From: Ilex aquifolium
Lineage: Eukaryota; Streptophyta; Magnoliopsida; Aquifoliales; Aquifoliaceae
NCBI GenBank assembly: GCA_951799425.1
Contig: OX637403.1
Span: forward strand, 28,836,811 to 28,900,810
Direction of reading: 5' to 3'
DNA length: 64,000 nucleotides
The stretch's first letter is position 1; each line of letters opens with the position of its first letter. Below are positions 35,238 through 47,071 of the stretch, piece by piece. A program made the position numbers and the translations under genes. The notes under the pieces are model-generated. The model saw nothing but the letters and a program-made list of their open reading frames with translations, made no database searches and was not told where the DNA came from.

Positions 35238-35992
35238 TTCGGAATTTCCAAAGAAAAAGAGGACCACAAATCAATGGATCTTCTCTAACATGCGCGCGCC
35301 AGTTGGCACCATAGGATAGCGATGAGATTTTAGCACCGACAATGTAGGATTCTTTAGGACAAATATGCAAACTTTTTAACAAGTTTCGATATTTAATGAA
35401 ATTTATAATTAATCTAATAAATATAATAAATTAAATTGATAACTTTTTGCACTAGTTGACACTTGTGGATGTGGTTGACATAACACTTTCGGTCAAACCA
35501 ACTAGAAGTTAAAGGGTTTGAATTTAATTTCAATAAATTTACATAATTACCGGCTTGATTCGTCAGATTCGTTCAATAAATGAGTTAATCTAAATAGGTC
35601 TTTTTATATGTTTACAAAGAGATTTGAATATAAATTGAATAAATTTTAATATAATACTGACTTTCATAAGTTAAAAATAAAACCTGTATAGATATTTAAT
35701 TGAATAAATTTTAATACGATACTGTATAGATAGTCGTGGACCGTCTTTTTAGGGTAATGTGGGTCCATTGTCACGAAAAACTATTTGTTACTATAACATT
35801 ATTTTTTATAAAATCTAAGTCAAATAAAGTAAATAATACTATAATGTACTTGAATCGGAATGATAAGCATTCGATACAACATGGAAAATTTAGAAAAATG
35901 CCCTGTTTTCAATTGGGAATCTCGTGATTAAGTCAGCAGTCACAGGTTTGGTTAGTGCAACCATGAAGTCATTTTGTTTGTGATTCTGTCCT

Positions 35993-36012
35993 CCCCCCCC
36001 CCCCCCCCCCCC
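35993..36012 (+). repeat. Oligo-C tract (C20)
   Basis: Uninterrupted run of 20 cytosines followed by a CT-rich stretch (to about 36050). Confidence 0.9.
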
Positions 36013-37234
36013 TTCTCTTCTCTTCTCCCCCTTCCTTTTTTTTCTTGTGGTTGGGATTGTTGTGCTTTTATTTGGGCCATTAGAGCACAGTATGACTTTT
36101 TGGGGGGAGGACAATGACTTTAGGACAAGTCTACCATACCTAAAAAAAAAAATTTGATATTATATAATTATTTATTATTTTGTGGTACTTATTTTTATCA
36201 CTTTTTGTGATACTTGTTATCGATTTTAAAATGTAATAAAAATATTTACAAAAGTAATAAATTATTTACAAAAATTATAAATTTTTTTATTATAAAATAA
36301 CCCATAAAATTATAAAAATATTAATTAAAATAATAAAATTTATAGGTATTGAAATTTTTGTCAAGTCCATGACTTCAAACGGACAAGTCAATGAAAGCAG
36401 AGGGACAATCACCACCACAATCCATGGGGCCTTGGGACAACTTACTTTGTTGCCTCTTTATTGTTCATTTATAGAATGCTTCTATGACAGGTTGGGGCAT
36501 GAAAGTCTTATGCTTTTGGGTTGGAAAAAATACCCTTTTTTTAAAGGTTCGTTGGCCACTTTCTTGTGGGGTTATGGGATTTTTTTTTTTTTTTTTGATG
36601 GGTTATGAGATTGAAGAGCAAAATATAAGAAAAATATATTTTAAAATTTAAGTGCCTTGAATTCCTTGTTAGTCTCCAAAAGGTATTATGTTTTTTTTTT
36701 TGCTTCTAACTCAGGGGTGTACAGATCGGTCAACTTTCGCGTAATTCGATTAATATTTTTTTAAGTTTGGTCAAAGACGAGACATTCACTTTGAGACTAG
36801 GATATTCATAAAAAATAAATTCTTTATGGCCTAATCTTCAAAAATTGCCAATAAAATTCAAACTCAAAACATCTAAATTTATAGTTCATTCTTATTACAA
36901 CTCGAACTAACCCGTGAAGTTTCCAAAAGATACTATGAACCCAAGAGATATCTTCCTATAATGTATTTTCATAAAAAACAGAATTGCTTAACCACTGTAT
37001 TTACCCCTTAAAAAAGCACAATAATTTGCAGGGGTTTCATTAATACACGTGTTATCCCTTGCATATGGCTGCATGAAGACTCTATGCACACAGCTGTGAG
37101 CCTAGTGAGATAATTCTCCAAACCCTCAGCTTATGTTATCTATATTATCGTCCTCAGCCCTTACTCTCTCTACAGTTCCTCACATACTGCTTCCTTCACA
37201 ATCACAAGCGTTTGCTCTTCATACTCACAGAGCC

Positions 37235-38464
37235 ATGGCTCTCTCACGTGCCATGCTCGTGTCAACCTTATCCCTTGCCTTCATTGCCTTCTCTGCTGCC
37301 CAAGCTCCATCTTCACCACCAATGTCCACCGCTATGCCACGCTATGCCACCGCAGCGCCACCCCCAATGATGACAACCCCACCACCAATGATTACAACCC
37401 CTCCACCTATGACACCACCACCTCCGATGATGCCACCTATGACACCACCATCTCAGATGATGACAACTCCACCACCAATGCTGACAACCCCTCCACCTAT
37501 GACACCACCACCTCCGATGATGCCACCTATGACACCACCACCTCAGATGATGACAACCCCTCCACCTATGACACCACCACCTCAAATGATGACAACCCCA
37601 CCACCAATGCTGACAACCCCAACACCAATGACACCACCACCTCCGATGATGCCACCTATGACACCACCACCTCAGATGATGACAACCCCACCACCAATGC
37701 TGACAACCCCAACACCAATGCTGACAACCCCTCCACCTATGACACCACCACCTCCGATGATGCCACCTATGACACCACCACCTCAGATGATGACAACCCC
37801 ATCACCAATGCTGACAACCCCTCCACCTATGACACCACCACCTCCGATGATGCCACCTATGACACCACCACCTCAGATGATGACAACCCCACCACCAATG
37901 ATGACAACCCCTCCACCTATGGCACCACCACCTCAGATGATGCCACCTATGACACCACCACCTCAGATGATGCCCCCTATGACACCTCCACCTCATATGA
38001 TGCCACCTATGACAACACCACCCCCGATGATGCCACCTATGACACCACCACCTCAGATGATGCCCCCTATGACACCACCACCTCAGATGATGCCACCTAT
38101 GACAACACCACCCCCGATGATGCCACCTATGACACCACCACCTCAGATGATGCCACCTATGACAACACCATCCCCGATGATGCCACCTATGACATCAACA
38201 CCACCAGCCATGTCACAGCCACCAATGGTTGCGCCTTCAATGTCCCCTCCAGCAATAACCCCAGGTCCATCAATGAGTTCACCACCTGAAGGTGCACCCA
38301 CAATGCCCGCTTCTCCGCCGGAGCCCCCCGCAACATTGCCCATGTCACCGTCGTTGCCGCCCGGGATGCCACCGACGGTACCACCCCCAAACTCAAGAGC
38401 TTTCATACATGGAAGCAGTATGGCAATTCTAGGGTTGCTTGGAGGAGTGGCACTCCTTGTTTAA
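37235..38464 (+). CDS. Methionine-rich hydroxyproline-rich surface protein (AGP/extensin-like), GPI-anchored
   Basis: Intronless, about 409 residues. I chose the ATG at 37235 over the in-frame one at 37133 because it begins an obvious signal peptide (MALSRAMLVSTLSLAFIAFS, cleavage near AAQAPSS). About residues 45-325 are a tandem array built from TPPPMM, TPPPPMMPPM, TPPPQMM and TTPPPML units. A proline-rich tail follows with SPP, APTMPASPPEPP and SPSLPPGMPP. The C-terminus is small polar residues (NSRAFIHGSS) then a hydrophobic tail (MAILGLLGGVALLV), the layout of a GPI-anchor signal. Clustered Pro next to Ala/Ser/Thr suggests hydroxylation and O-glycosylation, as in arabinogalactan or hybrid proline-rich proteins of the wall and plasma membrane. 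The very high Met content is unusual for that class. DNA repeats of 27-60 bp underlie the array. Confidence 0.85.
   Translation: MALSRAMLVSTLSLAFIAFSAAQAPSSPPMSTAMPRYATAAPPPMMTTPPPMITTPPPMTPPPPMMPPMTPPSQMMTTPPPMLTTPPPMTPPPPMMPPMTPPPQMMTTPPPMTPPPQMMTTPPPMLTTPTPMTPPPPMMPPMTPPPQMMTTPPPMLTTPTPMLTTPPPMTPPPPMMPPMTPPPQMMTTPSPMLTTPPPMTPPPPMMPPMTPPPQMMTTPPPMMTTPPPMAPPPQMMPPMTPPPQMMPPMTPPPHMMPPMTTPPPMMPPMTPPPQMMPPMTPPPQMMPPMTTPPPMMPPMTPPPQMMPPMTTPSPMMPPMTSTPPAMSQPPMVAPSMSPPAITPGPSMSSPPEGAPTMPASPPEPPATLPMSPSLPPGMPPTVPPPNSRAFIHGSSMAILGLLGGVALLV
37370..38200 (+). repeat. Coding minisatellite (CCACCT/ATGATG units)
   Basis: Near-identical blocks such as ATGACACCACCACCTC followed by GATGATG recur throughout, with higher-order units of about 100-170 bp. 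Near-identity between units implies recent expansion or homogenisation, and copy number is expected to vary between alleles. Confidence 0.85.
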
Positions 38465-40993
38465 ACCAATAGGCACTGAATTCAATCATCATTTTGATTT
38501 TGGTGTAGATTAAGGTAACCCAGTTATGTATTATTTTTTTTATTATTTTAATTCCTCTCAGGTTTTCTATTTGTATTTACCTTTTTACCCTTTACTTTGT
38601 GGTTGATTTTTGGAACTCCATTTATGATTGTGAGGAGGGATGAGGTTGGTTTGGAGATTTACCAGATGCCACAGCCTTTTTTTTCTTTTCATATTAGCTT
38701 AATAAAAGGACTGTGATTATTGTAGGTGATGTTGTTATTAATAATGCTATTATTAACTAAACTTCTAACCATGTGTCTTAATTAATCACGAGATAAAATT
38801 GTGTATATCTCACTCAACTTAAGCGTTGTCACTGTCTTGCATTTTTGTTATCCTTTTTACTCACTGGTTTGATTATATTAGTAAATTTATAATATAAAAT
38901 AGGATAAATTTTCAAATAATATCTTCAAGCACGAGTTACGATAATAAAGAATAAGGGATAGCACCATCAAAAGTAAGAGAAGGGTAATTAAAAAGTAGTT
39001 GGTGCAATGAGGGGTAGATGGGAAGGAGTGATGAATTGATGATTGAAAGGGAATGGACAATTAAAGGACAGGTGAAAGCTAAGGAGAGAGAAATGTGTGG
39101 AGGAAAGCTGGTTTGGGTGAATATGGCTTTTGGAAATGGGAATGTGTCACTTGTGGACTCTTTTGTGTGTATTGGAAAGGATTAAAGGATACTGGGCTTC
39201 TAGTGGTGGAAGCATAAGGAGAGAGAGAGACTGGTTGGTGTGGTGGGGCTGACTTCAGACTAAGGAATATGACAGGGATAGTGATATCCACATGGTCTGT
39301 TAGCCCCACGGGAGGGGAGAGAGAGAAAGAGTTCTTGAGTTTTAACCAATATGATATTGCATTTACTTACATTACCCACCTATTGGGGTCATCTAGTGGA
39401 ATATCGGTTAAATTTCTCACTTTAATATTAGAGATTTGAGTGTTGGAGTTTACATTGAAGTTCGATGGTTGACCGTTATGTTAGAGTCTAATTAGGTTCA
39501 TTTTTTAGAAGAGTAACGGAAATGGTCAAATGCTTCATAATCTCACCAGTGAGGACATATCGAGATGCTTCATAATCTCACCTTTGCCCCACTTTTTTTT
39601 AATGAGCAAATAAACAATAACTTATATTACCCTACAATGAAAGAGAGAGAATGAATTAAATGACAAGCACTTGCACAATGATCTACCCCATTTCCAAGAA
39701 AACACTTGGAGCTTTAAACTATAGATGTCTTTATAATATTTATAAGGTTTGAATATTAAACATGAAAATGTTAGGACTACTATTTCGAGTTCTCAAATTT
39801 AGTTCTTATATGGGAAACTTAGTTTACCCGATATGTATAATTTGAGAGTGAAATGGTTGTGTGAATCCATAACTTGCTTTTGTCACGGGTCCAAATAGTA
39901 TGTTAGTAAGATAATTCTTCTATCATTAAAAATATCCGCACTATCTTCAATGTAATAAGTATAGAGACAATCAATATGAATTACAACTCTATTGTTATGC
40001 AGTTCAACTAGCTAGTGATCATCGTATTATCCTCATATTGGACATAAATGTTCTAGACAAATTTTAGATATAAACAATCTAATTTCATGAGTAGTAGAGA
40101 ATTGGTACATTATTTTTTGCAAAAAACATATGGTTCTCTTACCATAATGGTGCCTTTTCATTAAAGGTTATAACCAAGCATTGGATTCCCTAGTAAAGGT
40201 TTACAATGAGAATCTGCCTTTATTCAAAAGGCAAGATAACACAAAGCCTTGTCTTTATATGTCTCCTTCAATAAATTTACTACTATTTGACATGTCAAAT
40301 AGTCAATTTGCAATTTTGTAGGTCCATACAAGGCTTTATTACCACTTTTTTCTTTTTTGGGTCAGGATAAAAATAAAAGGGAGGAGCGATTAATACGTAG
40401 TAACCTCTTTTCGACGTGATCATGAGGGTTCACAAACAATAGTTATTAATCCGGAATGACAGACAATTATCACAACACCACCAAAATCAAGTAGTAAATC
40501 GCATTATTTTCGTGAATCAAACCCTGCTTAATGACCACATGAAAATTAGAGACGAAGTTAAACAGGTACGACTTACCATTAGACCACCAACTCTACTTTA
40601 CTTACTTCCTTTTCCTACTTTAGGACATTTGTTAAATGACTTGAGGGGGAGTACATTAGGTCATAATTGCTATTCATCGAAGGTGCAAGGGTAAAACGGT
40701 AATTTTCAATAATAAATCATGAGTTCAAACTTGAGAACAACCAGATTTTGAAAATCGTATCAGAGGTATTAAGTTTTCTATTAGTAGTGACAATTGACAA
40801 ACAAAAAGATTAAGCACGGGTCAAGAACGGATTAGGTGTAAATCAATCCCAATTCATTTTTAACTCGATTCAATACATGATGATGATCTATTTTACTTGA
40901 GTAGCTAAGCTTGCTGGGTGACACACTGAGATCTTGAGATTTTCCACCAGTATCTGTCGCAGCTACTCATTTTCCTCCGTCAACTCTTTAGCG
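38465..40993. other. Intergenic, 3' region of the proline-rich gene and dispersed repeats
   Basis: Next to 38464 lies the expected 3' UTR (TTAATAAAAGG at about 38699 is a candidate poly(A) signal). 39390-39590 holds a dispersed repeat shared with 55180-55320. No further gene is supported; the frame at 39079..39309 (minus) has no recognisable domain. Confidence 0.45.
39390..39590. repeat. Dispersed SINE-like repeat, copy A
   Basis: Shares with 55185-55320 the words TTCGATGGTTGACC/TTCAATGGTTGACC, TTTTTTAGAAGAGTAACG and CTCACCAGTGAGGACATATC / CTACCAGTGAGAACTTATC. A tRNA-derived origin is possible, but the A and B boxes are too decayed to be sure. Confidence 0.5.
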
Positions 40994-41285
40994 AGGGTTG
41001 ATAATCGAACGAGCTCGAGTCGAGTCTAAAAAGTTTGTTTTCTTAACTGAATTTAAAAAATTGTTCAAGTTAAATGAGTCGAGCCTGAACGAGTTCAAAA
41101 CGAACCGAATTCAAGCTGAGTCCGAGTATTTGTACATAAACAAGTCGAGTCTGTTGAGTTCGAGTCGAACCGAACCTAAAAAATTATTCAAGTTCGGCTC
41201 GTTTTCTAAACGAACCGAGCCTGAACGAGCTAAACATAAGTCAAATCTGAGCTATGCTCGAATAGCTCAGTTGATTAACAGCCCT
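40994..41285. mobile_element. hAT-like MITE of the 'TGTCG/CGAGC' type (copy 3)
   Basis: The left end AGGGTTGATAATCGAACGAG and reverse-complemented right end AGGGCTGTTAATCAACTGAG are inverted repeats. The interior is made of GAGTCGAG/CGAACCGA words. 292 bp, no coding role. Confidence 0.6.
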
Positions 41286-42193
41286 ACTTGTTGATATTTT
41301 AACCCCTGCTCAACACACACCCCATTGTGTAGCCAAGCCACAAGAACAAAATAAAAAAGAAATCCCCTGTTTTTCCCTTGGATTGTCAAAAATCTTATTG
41401 CCCTAAATAACTGAAAAAGAAAGTGTATTCATAATAATGAAAATTAAACATTATCACCTGAAACAGATTCTTCTCTAACCTCAAACTCCAGCCTACAAAA
41501 TTGCAGTCCATAATCAAAATTTTCCTTTTTATATACAATGTGAATCACGCGATCATATTAACTCACACTATTACAAGGGAGAAGGACAACTATGTTCGAA
41601 TTCACAATCTTAAAATCCAACATCGAGGGCGATCCTCCAATCTTATTAACTCCAAACACCAAAAACACTTGACAAGTTTATAACCTACCACTCTTCATCT
41701 TTTCCCATTTTTTTTTTTCGATAACCTTTACATTTACCAAAAATATTTATTATGCACGTCGTGTTTGAATGATAACTAAAATCTATAAATAAATAAATAA
41801 AAAAGTAATGTTATTGAGATTTAAAAATTTCACTTAATTTGCTGATATAATGATATGATTTCATTGTAAACATTATTAGATTAACACTGAACTTCAATAT
41901 TTAATGAGATCTATAGTCAATCCAATAATTATAGTGAATTAAGTCAGCAAATTAGGTCCCAAAAACATTGCTCAATAAAAATACTCAACATTAGAATAGA
42001 GTTTCCAAGTCCATAGCTAAGAAATTTGTAGACTACAAATGAAAATCTACGCCACATAGAAGTACTAGCAATAGCCTCGTGTTGAAGATAATATGTAATA
42101 TAAAAAATTGAGTATTAATCATGCAACAATTTTTTTTTTTAACACAATCATGCAACAATTTAAATGAGTCATTAATTCAACATAGCAGAAAAT
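41286..42193. other. AT-rich spacer, nothing recognised
   Basis: Only short frames; no repeats with defined ends. Confidence 0.4.
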
Positions 42194-42670
42194 ACAACCT
42201 TCAAGGACTGTTTGGTGAAGGGGTATGGGAGGGTCTTGACAATATGAGTTTGGAGAAAATAGTTCAAAAGATCCCCAAATTTCATGTTTGAATTGCAAAT
42301 CAATCATAGGTTTTCAAATTCGACCCGTAATTGACTCGAATATTAACTCATGATCATGAGTTTCGTCAAACCTAACCTAGGACAGGGTATGTTTGGAAAG
42401 ATGGGTTAATGATGCAAAAAATAATTGTACCCTTAACATAATAACATGAGTATGAATTTAATTGATCAATGGACAAAATAGTTATTTATAAAATAAATAG
42501 TTATTAATAATTATGATATATCCGTGGGATTTATATATGTATATGTTACATACCAAACATAAATATGAACTAAATTCAATGTTGAATCTCACCTATGTCA
42601 AAAAAATTTGAATCTGAAAGGGTTTAAAAAAACCAATTCACACTCTCCCTAAATGTCCATCCAAACGATC
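42194..42670. mobile_element. TIR element related to the copy at 54730..55179 (inverted)
   Basis: The ends GGACTGTTTGGTG and reverse-complemented GGATCGTTTGGATG are inverted repeats. The internal order (CTTGACAA..., GGTTTTCAAATTCGACCC, CATGATCATGAG, GGTTAATGATGCAAAAAATA, TAATTATGATATAT, ATTCAATGTTGAAT) is that of the 54.7-kb element read on the other strand. The target duplication is unclear here. Confidence 0.6.
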
Positions 42671-42687
42671 CCCAAAAACTTCCGGGA

Positions 42688-42775
42688 AAAGTCTTATGGA
42701 TGCCGTAGCGGCCTTTACCACTTGCCGGGGAAAATCTTATGGATGCCGTAGCGGCCTTTGCCACTTGCCCATTGC
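42688..42775 (+). repeat. 43-bp tandem duplication upstream of the FAD monooxygenase
   Basis: TCTTATGGATGCCGTAGCGG occurs at 42692 and 42735, followed both times by CCTTT(A/G)CCACTTGCC. The duplicate lies in the promoter or 5' UTR, about 105-190 bp before the start codon, just ahead of a CT-rich tract (42779-42838). Confidence 0.9.
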
Positions 42776-42879
42776 ATGTTCTCTCTCTCGCTCTCGCTCT
42801 CTCGTTCTCTCTCTCTCGCTCTCGCTCTCGCTCTCATCCCAAACCCTCAGCAACATCTCAGCGCCACCACTAAACGTCT

Positions 42880-43975
42880 ATGGCTTCAAACTCTTCGGCT
42901 CTTATGCATTCAAACTCACTTTTCTCACTTCCTTCTTCACATCATTCGCCATCGAGAACACATCTACTGACTCAATCTTGGGTCCGAACCAGAATTAGAA
43001 CCAGACCCATCTGTCTATCTATTGCCAATGCCCAAGTCGATGTTCAGAAAGAAGATATTGTCATCGTTGGAGCTGGGATTGCCGGACTGGCCACTGCAGT
43101 TTCACTTCAAAGGTTCAATTCGCCAAAAAGCCTCAAAATCCCTAGAATTACACATAAGATTGAATTTCGATTAGATTATATAACTTATTTTTGTAATTGT
43201 TTTGCAATTAAGGCTCGGAGTTCGGTCGTTAGTTCTCGAGCAGGCGGATTCACTTCGAACTGGGGGAACATCTCTGACGCTTTTTAAGAATGGATGGAGG
43301 GTGTTGGATGCCATTGGTGTTGGCAGTGAGCTCAGGACCCAATTTCTTGAAATTCAAGGGTATAGTTTTTTTTTTTTTTACTTGTCAGCATTTGTATTTT
43401 TGTAAAATTCAATTCTGTTAATAGTTTCTTAATTTGACCAAATCAAATTAAGCAGAAGAAATATTCCATCTAAGACGTTTTCGAACGTAACCTAATTGGA
43501 TAGAACATCTATGGTGTTTTTATAGAACTAATGTTACAGATAAGCAAACAATGTGGAAGTTTTCCCCAAACCTTAAACCCTAAACCCGAGATGTGTTTAG
43601 GATGTGTTTCTTGTATTGGTGAAGTGATGATGATACTTTAAAGGATCCCAGATCATGAGTCGTTCAATATGGACTGAAAGTTGTATTATCATGTCAGAGG
43701 TTCAAGTGGCAGAAGATTTAAGTTTGGGAATGTTGAATGATACAAGTTTCAATTCAAAAACATGCAATGCTTATGGATTTTAGGTTCATTGTCTTCGTCA
43801 ATGTCTACAACAGTTTGCATAGTTTTGATCTGTCCATGTGTTGGGTTAGCCCTCCCAGGGATCTAAGTACCTGCATCAACATAGAGTTTGAGACACAAAG
43901 TGGACACTTATGGATGTTCGTTTGTTTTTTTCTTAATTTTTTTTTTTTTTTGGGTTTTGTGTGTATGTTGTGGGT

Positions 43976-44006
<31 letters not shown>

Positions 44007-45784
44007 GATTACTCTGGTGCAGATCAAAAGTGTGCTTCTAACTGTAAACAAAATTGCAATCCACAATATGCTTTTATACACATGTTATGGAGGTGTAATG
44101 AAACTCTATGTGCCCATATTATGGTCTATGCTGCTACCATATGCTCATACGCAACCAATATCAAAAGTAAAAGTCTCATAAGTCTGTTATTAAAATGTCA
44201 AATAAACAAGTAGTCATTTACTTCCTGTTATGGAGGAGTCATTATTCTGGTCTCTGGAGCTACAATATGTTATACATACACGTTCCATATTAAAAACGAA
44301 GTTCTCTGCACATGTAATTAGTCTCAGAATTTGCACAAGTTGATAGATTACCAAAGGCATGGTTGTGTGGGAACTGTTTTTTCCATCTTGAAAAAAGAGA
44401 AGGAAAAGATTAAGTGTGAGTTAAAAGCTTTTCCTTATATTCTTTCCCTAAATGTTTTCACACTATCCGCTGTACAGGATGGTGATAAAATCAGCAGATG
44501 GGAAGGAGCTGCGCTCCTTCGAGTTCAAAGATGAAGATGAATGGTAAATGTTATACTCATCTTCATATTTTGGTGGCATCTAAGCAGATAAGGTTTTTTC
44601 CTTTTTCCATTTGTCATTCACTTGATGATGGGGCAGTCAGGAGGTTCGTGCTGTGGAGAGGAGAATTCTCTTGGAAACTCTTGCTAATCAGCTGCCACCA
44701 GATGCAATCTCGTTTGCCTCAAAGTTGGCGAAGATTGAAAAAAGTGGAGGGGGTGAAACCTTGCTGGAATTCATGGATGGGACTCGAATATCTGCCAAGG
44801 TATTTTTACATATGCTCAAATACACAGCTTATTTTAGAGTTGCTAATTCCGAAATATGGTTATGTTTGCCACTTCTGGGGTGGCCTTTCTATTGAGTTGC
44901 AAAGTTTGTGTAGAATATTCAATGAAACCTTCAAAACCTTCAACAGATTGTGATTGGCTGTGATGGAATCCGATCTCCAGTAGCTAAATGGATGGGATTT
45001 CCGGAGCCTAGGTATGTGGGGTATTGTGCTTTTCGCGGGCTTGCATTTTACCCTGATGGACAGCCTTTTGAACCTAGAGTAAACTACACCTATGGAAGAG
45101 GGGTACGAGCTGGATATGTTCCCGTTTCTTCAACAAAAGTTTATTGGTTTGTTTGCTTCAACAGCCCATCTCCAGGTATACTTGATAGGAGTTACACAAG
45201 TTTTTGCAACAGAACTTCTTACCTGGTGTCCTTGAAATTACATTGTTCTCCAACAATTTTTTACGAATGTTGTGGCAGGTCCAAAGATCACTGATCCATC
45301 TTTGTTGAAGAATCAAACTGGAGAAATAGTCAGGAACTGGGCCTCGGAGCTATTGAAAATAATAGATCTTACCCCAGATGATACCATCTCAAGAACTCCA
45401 TTAGTAGACCGATGGCTGTGGCCAGCCATAAGCCCTCAAGCTTCAGCAGGCAGAGTTGTGCTGGTCGGTGATGCATGGCACCCTATGACTCCCAATCTTG
45501 GTCAAGGTGGTTGTTGTGCACTGGAGGATGCAGTGGTTTTGGCAAAAAAGCTCGCAGAGGCGATCAAGTCTGGAACCACATCTGTGGAAGATGCATTCAA
45601 ATCCTATGGAAGTGAAAGATGGCCCCGAATCTTTCCTTTAACCATACGTGCAAATCTTGTGGGATCACTTCTGCAATCGGATAATCCAGTGGTGTGTTCT
45701 GTTCGGGACAATGTTGTTGTACCTAAGCTAGTGAGGCTTGGACCGATGCTGGAACACACAAATTTTGAGTTTGAACCTCTGTAA
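42880..45784 (+). CDS. FAD-dependent monooxygenase (PHBH-type, plant MO family), probably plastid-targeted
   Basis: A group A flavin monooxygenase of the plant 'monooxygenase 1/2' (CTF2-like) family, using NAD(P)H, FAD and O2 on an unknown aromatic or related substrate. Six coding exons join in phase: 42880..43112, 43213..43359, 44478..44543, 44637..44799, 44947..45175, 45279..45784, about 447 residues. Residues 1-50 are Ser/Arg-rich like a transit peptide. The Rossmann GxGxxG site is VGAGIAG (63-69), with the downstream acidic residue in VLEQADSLRTGG. IVIGCDGIRSPVAKW carries the DG motif. RVVLVGDAWHPMTPNLGQGG (about 338-357) is the second FAD-binding GD motif, followed by ALEDAVVLAKKL. No membrane anchor is seen. 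Intron 2 is long and contains a G22 tract. It converges with the minus-strand gene ending at 46076. Confidence 0.92.
43986..44007 (+). repeat. Oligo-G tract (G22) in FAD monooxygenase intron 2
   Basis: An uninterrupted G22 run preceded by T runs (43935-43985), inside the 1.1-kb second intron, on the transcribed sense strand. Confidence 0.9.
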
Positions 45785-46075
45785 CACACTCAGAAATTCA
45801 CACTCCAGACAATGAAACACAGTTGCTGGGGAAGAAACAAAGTAACACCATCTTCCTGGCTGCTGAACAGTTCTTTATACAAAAATATTTCCACCGTGTC
45901 GTGTAAATGTAATAAGACCTGGATATATCTTATACCAAATGCAAATATACAATCCTGTTTACAGTTGTTATGACAGACATTTTTTGACATAGCAATGGGA
46001 TTTTTGCTAATAGCAGCTGTTATGCCCCGCCAAGCTGTTCGTCAAGAATGACTGTTACTAGGGCTTGTCCTCCAT

Positions 46076-47071
46076 TCATCTTGTAGGTTTGTGATCCACC
46101 TGATCTACTGATTGATTTGTAGTATCAAAGTCCTCCAGCTCCATATTTGAAAACAAGCGGCCCTTCGCTCCAAGGCTATCGATGCCTCCATAGGTCATCG
46201 AACCTTCCACTCTGGCAACAATTGAATCACCTTTATTCACCATATCAACTGCTGTATGGATAGCATTACCCTCATCACAGTTCGAAACTAAGTTTATTTT
46301 TTGTTTTTGTTAATATGATAAAACCATTTGCTTAACAATTACAATTATCAAGAGAATGCCAAACAATCATCTCTACTCTGAGGCCTGAAGACTAGAAATT
46401 CAACCCAACCTAAGCTAATAACAAAGTGGATTTTCAACCTACTAAGTCAACTCTAAGAATTGTATGGGAGGGACTTCCCGTACCGGGGAATTCTACTGTA
46501 CTCCGTGCAGTTATTGTTGATCATCCTGCAAAGCCTACCCAAAGGTTCAGCCCCCCCCCCCAAACACACACACACACCCACACCACCACCACGACGCACG
46601 CACACACTCATATCACTGAATTAATATACCTATAAACAACGCAAACACAGATGTGATACATTTATTTGGGTTTACATTAACAAAATCTCAATTTCTTCCT
46701 CAAATTATATCAGACAGTAATGGAAAACAACTAATCATTAAATCAATCCATTCCTTCAATTTCATCAATCAAAGAGGTGCTCTCATGGTAAATAAAACAA
46801 ACAGGTCATCGATCTCAGACTTTTTATTACCTGGGCTTGAGAAATACCAAAGAATGATGGCACACAGAACCAGCAAAACTGGGATGATATGAACCGCTGT
46901 CTCCGCAGATCTGAGGCGACTCCTTTCTTTCTTTGCTACTTCCGATTGGGGATTGTAGGTGGGTAATTGGTGGGTGTCTGAGTTTGGGTTGAAACTCTGA
47001 TACGGCGAAGACGAAGATGAGTTTGAGAAGAACTCGTCTGAGACTCGAGTCGAGCTCGACGACCGGTGCAT
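46076..47071 (-). CDS. Conserved plant single-pass membrane protein of unknown function
   Basis: Two coding exons, 46831..47071 and 46076..46287, join at a phase-1 GT-AG intron to give about 150 residues. The start at 47071 (MHRSSSSTRVSDEFF) is preferred over an in-frame ATG at 47113 because the MHRS...RVSDEFF opening looks like that of uncharacterised plant proteins I have met; this is memory, not a search result. Exon 1 gives a Ser/Asn-rich head, a basic stretch KKERSRLRSAE and one hydrophobic segment (VHIIPVLLVLCAIILWYF, about 60-78). Exon 2 gives NCDEGNAIHTAVDMVNKGDS, then IVARVEGSMTYGGIDSLGAK and an acidic tail. A short N-terminal cytosolic part and a folded C-terminal part across the membrane are inferred. 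The intron contains a CA-rich microsatellite. No function is proposed. Confidence 0.78.
46550..46612 (+). repeat. C-run plus CA-rich microsatellite in the intron of the membrane protein gene
   Basis: A run of about ten C followed by imperfect (CA)n and (CCA)n. It reads as Thr/His repeats in a plus frame, but sits inside an intron of the opposite strand. Confidence 0.8.

Larger units (their letters stand above)
34881..37234. other. Intergenic with two long oligo-C tracts
   Basis: Contains C22 at 35216..35237 and C20 at 35993..36012 and otherwise AT-rich non-coding DNA. The region next to 37234 should include the promoter and 5' UTR of the downstream proline-rich protein gene. No gene recognised. 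Confidence 0.5.

Noticed and set aside
37313-38406. Long open frames on the minus strand opposite the proline-rich gene
   Set aside because: They are mirror products of the coding minisatellite (Trp/His/Arg or Gly/Val repeats) with no start context or domain.
41240-41290. tRNA-like words (AATAGCTCAGTTGATTAAC)
   Set aside because: They form the terminal inverted repeat of a MITE; no B box, anticodon arm or acceptor pairing.
43560-43595. Telomere-like CCCTAAA words in a monooxygenase intron
   Set aside because: Only two imperfect units; not an interstitial telomere array.
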